Shown one piece after another: positions 7,581 through 15,261 of a DNA stretch of 19,123 bases. Made by a program: the position numbers and the translations under genes. Each line of letters begins with the position of its first letter. Position 1 is the stretch's first letter. The notes beneath the pieces are model-generated. The model was not told the DNA's origin and made no database searches. It saw nothing but the letters and a program-made list of their open reading frames with translations. Location: assembly GCA_001275005.1 (NCBI GenBank), contig JWZX01002229.1, positions 1-19,123 of the forward strand. Reading direction: 5' to 3'. The DNA is from Chrysochromulina tobinii (Eukaryota > Haptophyta > Prymnesiales > Chrysochromulinaceae).

Positions 7581-10403
7581 TCAGATGCCCCCGCACTGGT
7601 CGAGGGCGCGCCCAATCGCGGGGTCGAGGCACGCATTCTGCGCGGCCGTGTTGAAGAAGAGCGGCTTGTACAGCAGCCCTCGCCACGCCTCGATCTCGTC
7701 TTCGAGGCTAACTGAGGGCTCTAGCTGCAGCGAGCTGGCCGCAGCCTCGATCGGCGGCAGCTCCATGCGAGGCAGCAATGGCCGCAGCTCCGTGCGCACG
7801 GCGGCGGAGAGAGAGTCGGCGGATTCGATGCTGAGCGCGCCCGCAATCAGCAGGGATGCCCCCGTGATCGATCCGAAGAAGGTCGAGAGCTCACGCTGCA
7901 TCTGGACGGGCGTCGTGCGGGCGACGTCAGCCAAGTTGTCGAGAGTGCGCGGTGGCCTGCCAGGGCGCCCAAGCGCGCTCAGGGCGACGCGTCGCGCGGC
8001 AGCGAGCTCAGCCGAGGCGGCTGGTGGCGGCACGTGGCGCAGTGTCTTGCGCAGTACGAGAATCATCAGTCGAGGTAGCTTTTGAGCGTATCCCGTCACA
8101 AGCAGCCGCATGCCTCGATCGTTGAAGCTCACATCGCACTTGAGGCCCGCACGCGCCGCAGCCGAGGAAGGCTCTGCTAGCGCATGCACCAACGTCAACC
8201 GCCAAAGCTCGGCCTGAATGGCCGCGCGCGTCCCGGCAGCCGACGGCCGACTCGACAGCAGCTCAACAGCCGCGACGGCCAACGGCCGTTGCGCCGCTGG
8301 TGCCAGGCTGCGCAGGCACATAGCGTCGGCGAGAGCAGCATGCCTGCCAGGGAGCATCGCAATGGTGCGCAGCTCAACGCACCCAGGCAGCTGCAGCGTG
8401 CCAATTCCCTGGCTTCTCCGGCGGCCGCTGCTGGTACTGCTGCTTGCGCCTTGGGCGTCGCCCTCGGCAGACGCCCCGACGCGATAGCCCACTTGGACCA
8501 TCAGCGAGCTCGGCATCTCAAAGCCGTTGGGCGTCGTGGTGGGCACCCACGGGTTGCGGGGCGGCGGCTGCCAATCGAAGCCGCCGCCTCCGCCGCCTCC
8601 GCCGCTGTCGCCGTCGCTGCTACCGGTGCGGTGGCCGTCGCTGCCGCTCGCAGCGAGCATCTCTTCCGACGCCATCAGCGGGGTGACCAGCGGAGGGATC
8701 AGCGGCACGAGGGTGGCGACGCCATCGAGCGGCCAAGGCAGCGGCGGGCTGAACCCGCCCTCCTGCACGCCGAGCAGGCGTGGGTCGGCGGCCCAAATGG
8801 TGATGATGGGGGAGCGGCCCGCCAACTGCTCCGCTGCTTCCTGTGCGGCGCGGCTCAGCTCGGCCGGTGTGCCCACAAACGCGCGTGGCCCCCGAACGCT
8901 CCATGCGGCCTCCGTCTCCACCTGGAGATCGGAGGCGAGATCCAAAGCCGTTGGAGGGCGCGACGACCACCGCCAAGCGGCGTCAGCCATCGCTTGGGCC
9001 TCAGCCGCTGTGCTGAGCGGCACACCGCGCCGCGCGAGCTGCGCCACGGCCGCGCGAGCGAGCGCCGCCGCCTCGCGCCACCGACCCTCCGCTTTCTCTG
9101 CGAGCGTGATCTCGAGCGCCCAGATCTGCCAGCCATCGGCGCGCGCAACTGTCTTTGCGGTGACCACGGGCTCGAGCTCGAGTGCGAGGGGTGCGAGGCC
9201 GCGCGCTCGCAGCAACGCAGCCAGCGAGTGCGCGTGCGGCTCGGTGAGTGTGTGGCCCAGCAGGTCGAGGGGCTTCCGGCGCGCCTCGGCCAGCGCATCT
9301 TCGATGAGCACCTCCCACGAGAGGACCAGGAGCGCGCGCTGTCCCGGGCGCTTGATCGCCATCGCGCCGCCCGAGACGCGACCCAAATCCGGAAAGGGCG
9401 CCGTCTGAAGCGAGGTCGTGCGTGCGCGTGCAGTCGGGGTGCGCGCCGCGGAGGCAGCGCTCGAAGGGGGCATCGAGGGGGCCATCGAGGGGGGGAAGCT
9501 ACTGCCAAACGACTCGGCGATCTGAGGCACGGTTTGCGCGAGGGGGAGTGGCGTCACCACCGCGAAGCGCACTCCCTCAGGACGGTAACGGTCCTCACGC
9601 AAGGACGCGACCTGGGCGCTCAGCGTGCGAGCCTGCTCGGGCGTCTCGGCGCGAAGCGTCGAGCGGCCGCCTCGCCCGAGACGGCTCCATGCCGACTCGG
9701 GCGCCGCGCGGGCCTTGAGCGCCGCGATCTCGATCAGGGCACGCGAGGGTCGCTCGACGATGTCGACAAGCTCGGCATCGACCCGCAGGACCTCCTGGGC
9801 GACCACGGCGCTCTTGTCGCCGACCAAAGGGCCGAAGAGTGCGGCGAATTTCCGGCACCCCTGCTTGATGTCGTCGAGGTACGCTGCCTGCGCCTCACTC
9901 TCTGCTGTGCTCGCCGACGTGCCGCGCTTGATCGTCTTCAGCAATCCAAAGGTGCCGTAGAAGGACGTTGTGCGCTCGCCGGTGAAGGCGTTCAAATCGC
10001 CCTGCCGCTCGTCGATGAATGCATTGATCCCTGTAGGGTCGCTCGCGAGAGTTATGTGTTCAGCCAGATGCGCAAGCCCTTCCAGGCCGATCGGATCGTC
10101 GAGCGAGCCACATGGAACTGTCACGGCCAGCTCACATCGCGCATAAGCTTCATCGCAGCAGACGAGCCCACGCATGCCATTAGCCAGCGTCACCATGGCA
10201 TATTGGCGACGGTCACTCGACGTCACCCCTGGCACCGATTCGGAGGTGTAGGGCAGCGTGGCGCTATTGGTGGCAGCGGCATGACTGGGGAACTGCGCGA
10301 GTGGTGCTGCGGCAACGGCTGCCGCCGATGGCAACACGATGCGCTGGCCCAATTCGCGGCGGCTCAGCAGACCTTCAAGGATGATGTAGACAAGAGCGTG
10401 CAT
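7581..10403 (-). CDS. M16 zinc metallopeptidase, insulysin/pitrilysin type
   Basis: A single exon of 940 residues, the usual length for two-half M16 peptidases. The inverted zinc motif HxxEH is intact at residues 112-116 (H112-L-A-E115-H116) within GLEGLAHLAEHITL. It is followed by NAFTGERTTSFYGTFG, the usual N-A-x-T ... T-x-F/Y block, and by AQEVLRVDAEL, where E204 and E211 match the two conserved glutamates; E211 should be the third zinc ligand. The H116-E211 gap is some 18 residues longer than in insulin-degrading enzyme because of an inserted Ala/Ser-rich stretch. A Gly-rich run (about residue 605) precedes PWVPTTTPNGF, which resembles the NxFIPT-F block of insulysins. An in-frame TGA just before ATG 10403 supports the start. 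The N-terminus has an Ala-rich hydrophobic stretch (residues 22-45) that could belong to a targeting sequence; location is uncertain. Confidence 0.88.
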   Translation of the reverse strand: MHALVYIILEGLLSRRELGQRIVLPSAAAVAAAPLAQFPSHAAATNSATLPYTSESVPGVTSSDRRQYAMVTLANGMRGLVCCDEAYARCELAVTVPCGSLDDPIGLEGLAHLAEHITLASDPTGINAFIDERQGDLNAFTGERTTSFYGTFGLLKTIKRGTSASTAESEAQAAYLDDIKQGCRKFAALFGPLVGDKSAVVAQEVLRVDAELVDIVERPSRALIEIAALKARAAPESAWSRLGRGGRSTLRAETPEQARTLSAQVASLREDRYRPEGVRFAVVTPLPLAQTVPQIAESFGSSFPPSMAPSMPPSSAASAARTPTARARTTSLQTAPFPDLGRVSGGAMAIKRPGQRALLVLSWEVLIEDALAEARRKPLDLLGHTLTEPHAHSLAALLRARGLAPLALELEPVVTAKTVARADGWQIWALEITLAEKAEGRWREAAALARAAVAQLARRGVPLSTAAEAQAMADAAWRWSSRPPTALDLASDLQVETEAAWSVRGPRAFVGTPAELSRAAQEAAEQLAGRSPIITIWAADPRLLGVQEGGFSPPLPWPLDGVATLVPLIPPLVTPLMASEEMLAASGSDGHRTGSSDGDSGGGGGGGGFDWQPPPRNPWVPTTTPNGFEMPSSLMVQVGYRVGASAEGDAQGASSSTSSGRRRSQGIGTLQLPGCVELRTIAMLPGRHAALADAMCLRSLAPAAQRPLAVAAVELLSSRPSAAGTRAAIQAELWRLTLVHALAEPSSAAARAGLKCDVSFNDRGMRLLVTGYAQKLPRLMILVLRKTLRHVPPPAASAELAAARRVALSALGRPGRPPRTLDNLADVARTTPVQMQRELSTFFGSITGASLLIAGALSIESADSLSAAVRTELRPLLPRMELPPIEAAASSLQLEPSVSLEDEIEAWRGLLYKPLFFNTAAQNACLDPAIGRALDQCGGI

Positions 10404-10908
10404 GAAATGTGTCCGGCATCATTTTCATGAATGATACATGACGAAATCGCGCACTGTGAAGATTCACACCTCGCTCGCGTTCACCCTCGCTTCATGCTCG
10501 CGAGGTGAAACGCGTACCGCGCTCACAGACACGGTGTCTGGCGCGTGGACGCACCGTGATGGACACAGCACAAACACACATACATCATACAACCACCTGC
10601 ACCTCGCCTGGCAGGCAAGAGGATCGCGGAGCCACCTCGCCTGGCTGGCGAGTGGACCGCGGCTGACACACGTACAACACGCATACCCGAGGCTCCTCCC
10701 GCTCCTCCTCGGCAGAGGAAAGGCCGTCGTCGAGCTGGCGCGCCGCCGGCGCCGCTGGCGCCGCTGTCTCCTGCCTCCTCCCACCAACGCCCTGCCGGGC
10801 CCAACACGCACCAGCGATGCATCTGAAACGAAAAAGGGTGCTCTCTCCAAGCACCCTTTAACAGACGCAGCACGCGCTCACGTACGCATCACAGATCCCG
10901 GATGCAGC
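10404..10908. other. Spacer between M16 and SKP1-LRR genes
   Basis: Both flanking genes are on the minus strand, so this holds the 3' UTR of the SKP1-LRR gene and the promoter of the M16 gene. It contains short repeats (CACCTCGCCTGGC twice near 10603-10645; GCCGGCGCCGCTGGCGCCGC near 10747) and the 10833 hairpin. A long plus-strand open frame crosses it, but I regard that as a compositional artefact. Confidence 0.45.
10833..10859 (-). terminator. 10-bp hairpin followed by T5 in the 3' flank of the SKP1-LRR gene
   Basis: AAAGGGTGCT (10833-10842) and AGCACCCTTT (10850-10859) are perfect complements around a 7-nt loop. Read on the minus strand, the direction of the upstream SKP1-LRR gene, the hairpin ends in a run of five T and lies about 50 bp past the stop codon. 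The shape is that of an intrinsic terminator, which is not expected for a Pol II gene. It may instead be a 3' UTR structure. Confidence 0.4.
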
Positions 10909-12308
10909 TCACAGATGCAGATTAAACCCAGCCTTTCCTTGCGCTGCGAAACGAATCAAGGCCTTCCCTTCCTCGCCCATGTCGTTGAAGGACATATCCA
11001 GGGCCGTCAGCCCGCCATTGACGCTGATCAAGGAGGCAATCACAACCGCAGAGGCACCGCCAAGTTTCTTGCCCGAGAGGTCGAGCATCTCGACGGGGTC
11101 GGTGCCTTTGAGCTTCTTGGACAGGGAGAGCAAACCCATCCAAGTTCACCTATGCATGAGGGACCTCCAGATGTCAGTGCAAGAGGGAGCACATCTGGGC
11201 TGAGGGAGCACAGCTGAGCTCAGCGTACCTCCGTCAGCGCGCCCATGACAGGCACGAGGTAAGCAATGAGCGCGGCGCCCTCAGGACCAGTCCAGGCATC
11301 ATACAGGTCGAGCTCAGCCAAAGTATCAGCGCGCATCGCCTCCACCGGGATGCCACAGACACTGCCGGAGCCAGCGCAGGCGACGGCTGCGAGCAGCAAC
11401 GCACGTGGCGGCTCGCCCTCGCCCGTGCAGCAGTGCCTCAGAGCAGCCTGGACCGCAGCAGACAGCAAACGATGTTCCTCTTCCTCTTCCTCCTCTTCCT
11501 CCTCGCCGCCATCGTCGTCCAGATTGACCTTTCGGACTGCGGCCACGTCCACCACAAAGCCATACCCTGTGAGCTGCTCCAGGTGGGGTACCAGCCGTCC
11601 CGCCCTCGCTGCCTCCCACGGCCGGCCGGCTTCGATGAGCAGCTCCACGTGGAGCTCCGTGATCTCGTCCAGCTGCCGAGGGTCAGCGTGCCCTTTGCGG
11701 CCGCACAGCCGCGAGCAGAGCTCTCGGCGTCCGAGCGCACGCCACGCTCGGTTGACACCCTTGAGCTCTATCAGCGTGCCCATGCCAACCTTGGCCATCG
11801 CGGCTTCCGCGGCGTCGTCGTTCACGGCCAAAGCAGGCGCCCCCGCGGCGGCATGCTGCGACGTGGGACTGTCCGGCGTGAACGGCGGCTCAGCGAGCGC
11901 TGCTGCGCGCTCCTCGTCGCTCTCAAAGTCGTCCACTGCACCGAGCAGCTCACGCAGCTCGTTGGCACGTTTGTCGCCCAATTGACAGGCAAACGCAACC
12001 TGAGCGTACTCGAGCGCCTGCTCTGCGAGGAGATTGCTGGCACCCTCGATGAGAGTAGCTAGCTCATGGAGCGAGCACTCGTCGAGGTATGAGGCTGACC
12101 AATTGTCGTCGCACATCGCCCCGAGCGTGCGCAGCACCGTTGCGGCCGTCTCCTCGACGGGGAATATGTCGTCCTCTGACGGATCAAGGTCGTCGAGCCA
12201 ATCATTGAGTCTTCCTGCTCGCCGCGCTGCCTTGCGCGACCACACAACTTCCTCGCCCTCACGCCCACGCACGCGGACGCGTTTGCAGCCTTCGGCCATG
12301 TCGGCCAT
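10909..12308 (-). CDS. SKP1-like domain fused to leucine-rich repeats
   Basis: Two exons, 12308-11229 and 11115-10909, give about 428 residues. Residues 8-130 read like SKP1: KRVRVRGREGEEVVWSRKAA, a BTB/POZ-like middle, then YLDECSLHELATLIEGASNL and the SKP1 C-terminal pattern RANELRELLGAVDDFESDEE (compare the family's R-x-x-F-x-I-x-x-D-F-T/S-x-E-E). SKP1 links cullin to F-box proteins in SCF ubiquitin ligases. A middle region with VNRAWRALGRREL is faintly F-box-like. Exon 1 ends LAELDLYDAWTGPEGAALIA and exon 2 carries EMLDLSGKKLGGASAVVIAS and LTALDMSFNDMGEEGKALIR, clear leucine-rich repeats of the ribonuclease-inhibitor type. An acidic E10 run sits in the middle. The longer frame opens at TTG 12374; ATG 12308 (MADMAEG) aligns better with SKP1 starts. 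It is divergent from the TRM1 gene. Confidence 0.6.
11116..11228 (-). other. Probable intron of the SKP1-LRR gene (113 bp)
   Basis: Donor ACGGAG|GTACGC; acceptor TCTCCCTGTCCAAG|AAGCTC after a pyrimidine tract. The junction is in phase 0 and joins the exon-1 LRR to the exon-2 LRR. An acceptor one codon on (CCAAGAAG|CTC) is equally in frame. The more distal TAG|GTGAAC acceptor would put exon 2 in the wrong frame. Confidence 0.55.
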
Positions 12309-12453
12309 GTGGCGGCGAGTTTTGCTTTCATGTGCTTTTGCAGAGCTGTGAAAAAGCACACACCTCCGCCCCAAGCACGGGAGCCACCTCCGAATGTAAA
12401 AGGCGAGTCAAGGAAACGTACAACAAATAGAGCCAAATTCCTCACCACACGCA
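12309..12453. promoter_or_regulatory. Divergent promoter region, SKP1-LRR and TRM1 genes
   Basis: Only 145 bp separate the two divergent ATGs, so the promoters must be shared or overlapping unless non-coding exons lie elsewhere. I see no TATA box or clear operator. Confidence 0.4.
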
Positions 12454-13764
12454 ATGCGGCTCATCACTCCCTCGATGAGCGCCGCGGGCGGCGCGCCGAC
12501 CACTACCGAGCGAGGTGTGTCCTTCTCCGTCGGGTCACTCTTCTACAACCCGTCCTCACGCATCATCCGCGACCTCGGCGTTCTGGCGCTCGCCGTGCTG
12601 GGGCGCGAGCGCGCACAGGAGGGTGGCGCGCCGCTCCGGGTGCTGGATGCGATGGCCGGGTCGGGCGTCCGAAGCCTGCGCTATGCCACCGAGGTCTCGA
12701 ATGTCGGCCTGGTCCACGCGAATGAGCTCATGAAGGGTGACCATCCGCTTTCGGCAAACCTCGCGCCGCTCATCTCCAAGGGCGTCGTGCAGCTGACGGC
12801 CGAGGATGCCATCGACATGTACTTTCGTGCACGCCTCAGTGGCGAGCGCTACGACTTTGTAGACTGCGACGCTTTCGGGACGGGCCAGCCGCATACCGCC
12901 GAGGCGTGGTGGGCCGTCGCCACTGGTGGGCTGCTCTACCTATGCGCAACGGACTCGCGCTGTACCGCAGGCCACAACGCGCACAAGGTGATGTCGGGGT
13001 ACGCGGCCGTCGCCAAGTACCACCCGTCGTGCAATGAGCAGGGGCTGCGCTTGCTGCTGGGTGCCGCGTGGCGCGAGGCGGCGCAGCGCAACCTGCACGC
13101 GCGTCCCATCTTTTCGTACTTTGACCGCCCGTCCTCATCCTTCCGAGTGATGCTGCAATTGACGAAGCCGAAGCGGCCGCCCGCGGACGCGTACGAGAGC
13201 TTGAGCCACGTGGCCAGGTGCCGAGCCTGTGGGCAGCTGTGGAAGGTGCCGAGCGTCGCGCTGGGCGACGCGGCAGGTGTGCTCCGGCCCAAATACAGCG
13301 CAGTCCTGCGGCGCATTTGACTGATTGCATGCTGATTGCCCCCTTCATCAGGTGCGCTCCGGCCCAAATGCGCCGCCATCGACTGCGGCGCCGCGGGGGT
13401 GGACGTGGCGGGGCCCATGTGGAGCGGACCGATGCATGACGAAGCGTTCGTGCATGCAATGGAGGAGGAGGCTGCTACTCGCGGGTGGGACGACGCGGAG
13501 CAGCTGCTGCGACTGATGGGTGAAGAGGCGCGTGCCGAGATGGGCGGCGCGCTCCTCTTCTATCACCTGGGCGAGGTGCAGCGCAGCCTCGCGGCACGCG
13601 GGCTGCGACAGCCACCCCTGGCTGTCCTCATCGAAGCGTTGCGCGCCGCCGGCCACACCGCTTCGGCTTCGCACTCGGAACGCAAGGCGATCAAGGTGAG
13701 CGCGACGCTGGACCAGATCGTCGAGGTGGTGGCGGCGGCCGGGCGGCAAGGAGAGACGAAGTAG
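12454..13764 (+). CDS. TRM1: tRNA (guanine-26 N2)-dimethyltransferase, TRM1 family
   Basis: Two exons, 12454-13276 and 13352-13764, give 411 residues. SAM-dependent Trm1 enzymes dimethylate G26 of tRNA. Visible family features: FYNPSSRIIRDLGVLA (the F/YxP ... RDL entry block), SAM-binding motif I VLDAMAGSGVRSLRY (D65), the catalytic-loop motif FVDCDAFGTG (about 136-143), GGLLYLCATD, YHPSCNEQGLRLLL, and a zinc ribbon with C256-R-A-C259 in exon 1 and C281/C286 in exon 2, followed by the family block GPMWSGPMHD. The exon join restores the zinc ribbon, which argues strongly for the intron. The wording of motif I and of the YHP block recalls cyanobacterial/plastid Trm1 rather than yeast Trm1, so an organellar enzyme is possible. 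No clear transit peptide is present from this ATG; an upstream exon could supply one. Confidence 0.88.
13277..13351 (+). other. TRM1 intron (75 bp) carrying a copy of the next exon's start
   Basis: Donor GGCAG|GTGTGC, acceptor TTCATCAG|GTGCGC, phase 1. Without splicing the frame ends at TGA 13318-13320. The first 18 intron bases (13277-13294) match the first 18 exon-2 bases (13352-13369) at 17 positions, with weaker similarity for about 20 more. The second half is a TGATTGCATGCTGATTGC element ending TTCATCAG. Confidence 0.88.
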
Positions 13765-13864
13765 GTGCTTCCACACTGACAGTAGCACCGTTTGTTCGGT
13801 TCAACGGTTTCAGTTTCGTCTCTTGTGAAATCGAACTTGTCGTTCGCTGAGCACATCTAACACG

Positions 13865-13880
13865 GTCCTCTGCGGAGGAC
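13865..13880. other. Small hairpin in the leader of the HEAT-like gene
   Basis: GTCCTC and GAGGAC pair around a 4-nt loop, 15 bp before the ATG. It is short enough to be chance. The 131-bp spacer otherwise shows nothing distinctive. Confidence 0.3.
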
Positions 13881-13895
13881 GAGCTCCTCTGTGTC

Positions 13896-14939
13896 ATGGC
13901 GGAGAACATCGGCTCTCCCAACCCACGTGAGCGATCGCAGGCGCTGCGCTGGGTCCTTGAGCTCGACTCGCCCAAAGAGCGCCGCAGCGCGCTCTCGCCG
14001 CACGCCAAAAGCTTGCTCGGGATCGTGCGCAACTCGGAGGAGTACCTTCCGAACAAGCTCGTGACCATGAGGCTGCTCAGCGATCTCGCTGTGGACGATC
14101 TCTTTCCAGGCACGCTGGCCGCGGTTGCTCAGAGGCTCGACGACGACGACTGGCGCATGCGTGTCGCCGCGCTCGAGTACTTGGGCACACTCGATCCGGC
14201 CTTGCTACAACGAGTCGGGGAAAAGATCGTGCTGATGTGTGCCGATCCGGACGAGGTAGACGAGGTGAAGCAAGTGGCGACGCGTGTGCTCGGGGCGCTC
14301 GATCCGGAGGCGCTCGACGAGATCCTTGCGAGCGAGGAGGCGGCGGCTCAACAAGGCGGCAGCGTCGACGGGCGCGCAGACCCCGAGGCGAAGGCGAAGC
14401 GCCTGAAGGCGCTGACGGAGGCGATCGCGCGACGCAAGGCGCTCAAGGAGCCCAAGGAGGCGGGCTCTCAAACGGCCGCGGCCGGCAAGGAGGCACCCGC
14501 GCCCGGTAGACGCCTCGGCCGACGACTCACGCGCGGCGCCTCACAAGTGACGAAACTGACCATGGAGGGCTCTGCGGCTGCCGACGCTGAGGCCCACGGG
14601 GACGAGGAAGCTCCGGCGGCGAGCCCGGTGAAGAAATACGCTTCGGGGCGGGAGGCGGCGCTTGCGGCGCTTGCTGCCGCGCAGGCGGGCGAGGCGCCCC
14701 TCGCCTCGCCTGCCCGGCCGGCCGTTGCCGAGTCGGCGCCGTTGCCTAGCCGAGGGGGGCTCCGGATAACGTCGCGCATCCCGAAACTCTTCTCGACGAA
14801 GTTGAAAGGGACTTCCAAAAAAGGGTCGGAGGCCACTGGGGATGCGGCTGAGAAGGCGAGGAAGGAGGCCGACAAGGGCGCCGAGGCGGCGGACGACAAG
14901 GCGAGGCAGGAGCTCGAAAGGGTGGCGGCGGTGGAGTGA
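13896..14939 (+). CDS. HEAT/ARM-like helical repeat protein with Ala/Lys-rich tail
   Basis: A single exon of 347 residues. Residues 1-145 read as paired amphipathic helices of HEAT/ARM type: ERSQALRWVLELDSPKERRS, LPNKLVTMRLLSDLAVDDLF, DDDWRMRVAALEYLGTLDPA and EVDEVKQVATRVLGALDPEA, each with the Asp/Val-Arg turn typical of such repeats. The remainder is low complexity, rich in Ala, Lys and Glu, with short basic stretches (RRLGRRLTR) and a C-terminal charged helix (EKARKEADKGAEAADDKARQ). Such proteins are usually scaffolds; I cannot assign a partner. The ATG is the first in frame, and the adjacent TRM1 gene ends 131 bp upstream on the same strand. Confidence 0.6.
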   Translation: MAENIGSPNPRERSQALRWVLELDSPKERRSALSPHAKSLLGIVRNSEEYLPNKLVTMRLLSDLAVDDLFPGTLAAVAQRLDDDDWRMRVAALEYLGTLDPALLQRVGEKIVLMCADPDEVDEVKQVATRVLGALDPEALDEILASEEAAAQQGGSVDGRADPEAKAKRLKALTEAIARRKALKEPKEAGSQTAAAGKEAPAPGRRLGRRLTRGASQVTKLTMEGSAAADAEAHGDEEAPAASPVKKYASGREAALAALAAAQAGEAPLASPARPAVAESAPLPSRGGLRITSRIPKLFSTKLKGTSKKGSEATGDAAEKARKEADKGAEAADDKARQELERVAAVE

Positions 14940-15261
14940 TCTCCCCACAAGGCCCACACAGCTCCCAACAGCGTGGTCGCAAGCTGCTGGTGCTTACAAG
15001 TTCGGGATGTGGCATCTCAGACTGAGCAGGGGTTGTATGGTGCTCTTTGGGTCGGCCAATGAAGAAGAAGACATATTATAGCGAAGCCGTCACTGACACA
15101 CCCCTATCTCGGCAGCCGTCGTTCTCGCGGACGCAACTACCATACTTCTCGCCTAATGTGCATTCACAGTCTATTCACACTGCTTTCCGCACGAAGCTCG
15201 AAGGCAATCCACCCCGGCCGACGCGAATACGACGCTGGCGGGAGCGTGGAAGTAAGTGTCG
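14940..15261. promoter_or_regulatory. Spacer and likely promoter of the acyltransferase gene
   Basis: No gene seen. A TATA-like CATATTATAG lies at about 15070, roughly 190 bp before the ATG. The assignment is tentative. Confidence 0.3.

Noticed and set aside
8184-10430. 748-codon plus-strand open frame
   Set aside because: It is antisense to the well-supported M16 peptidase, is highly Arg-rich, and shows no domain. Long antisense frames are expected in GC-rich coding DNA.
10438-11217. 259-codon plus-strand frame
   Set aside because: It crosses an intergenic spacer and runs antisense to the LRR exon and its intron, with no recognisable protein features.
12515-12894. Overlapping frames within TRM1
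   Set aside because: Shadows of the TRM1 frame, which carries all the family motifs.
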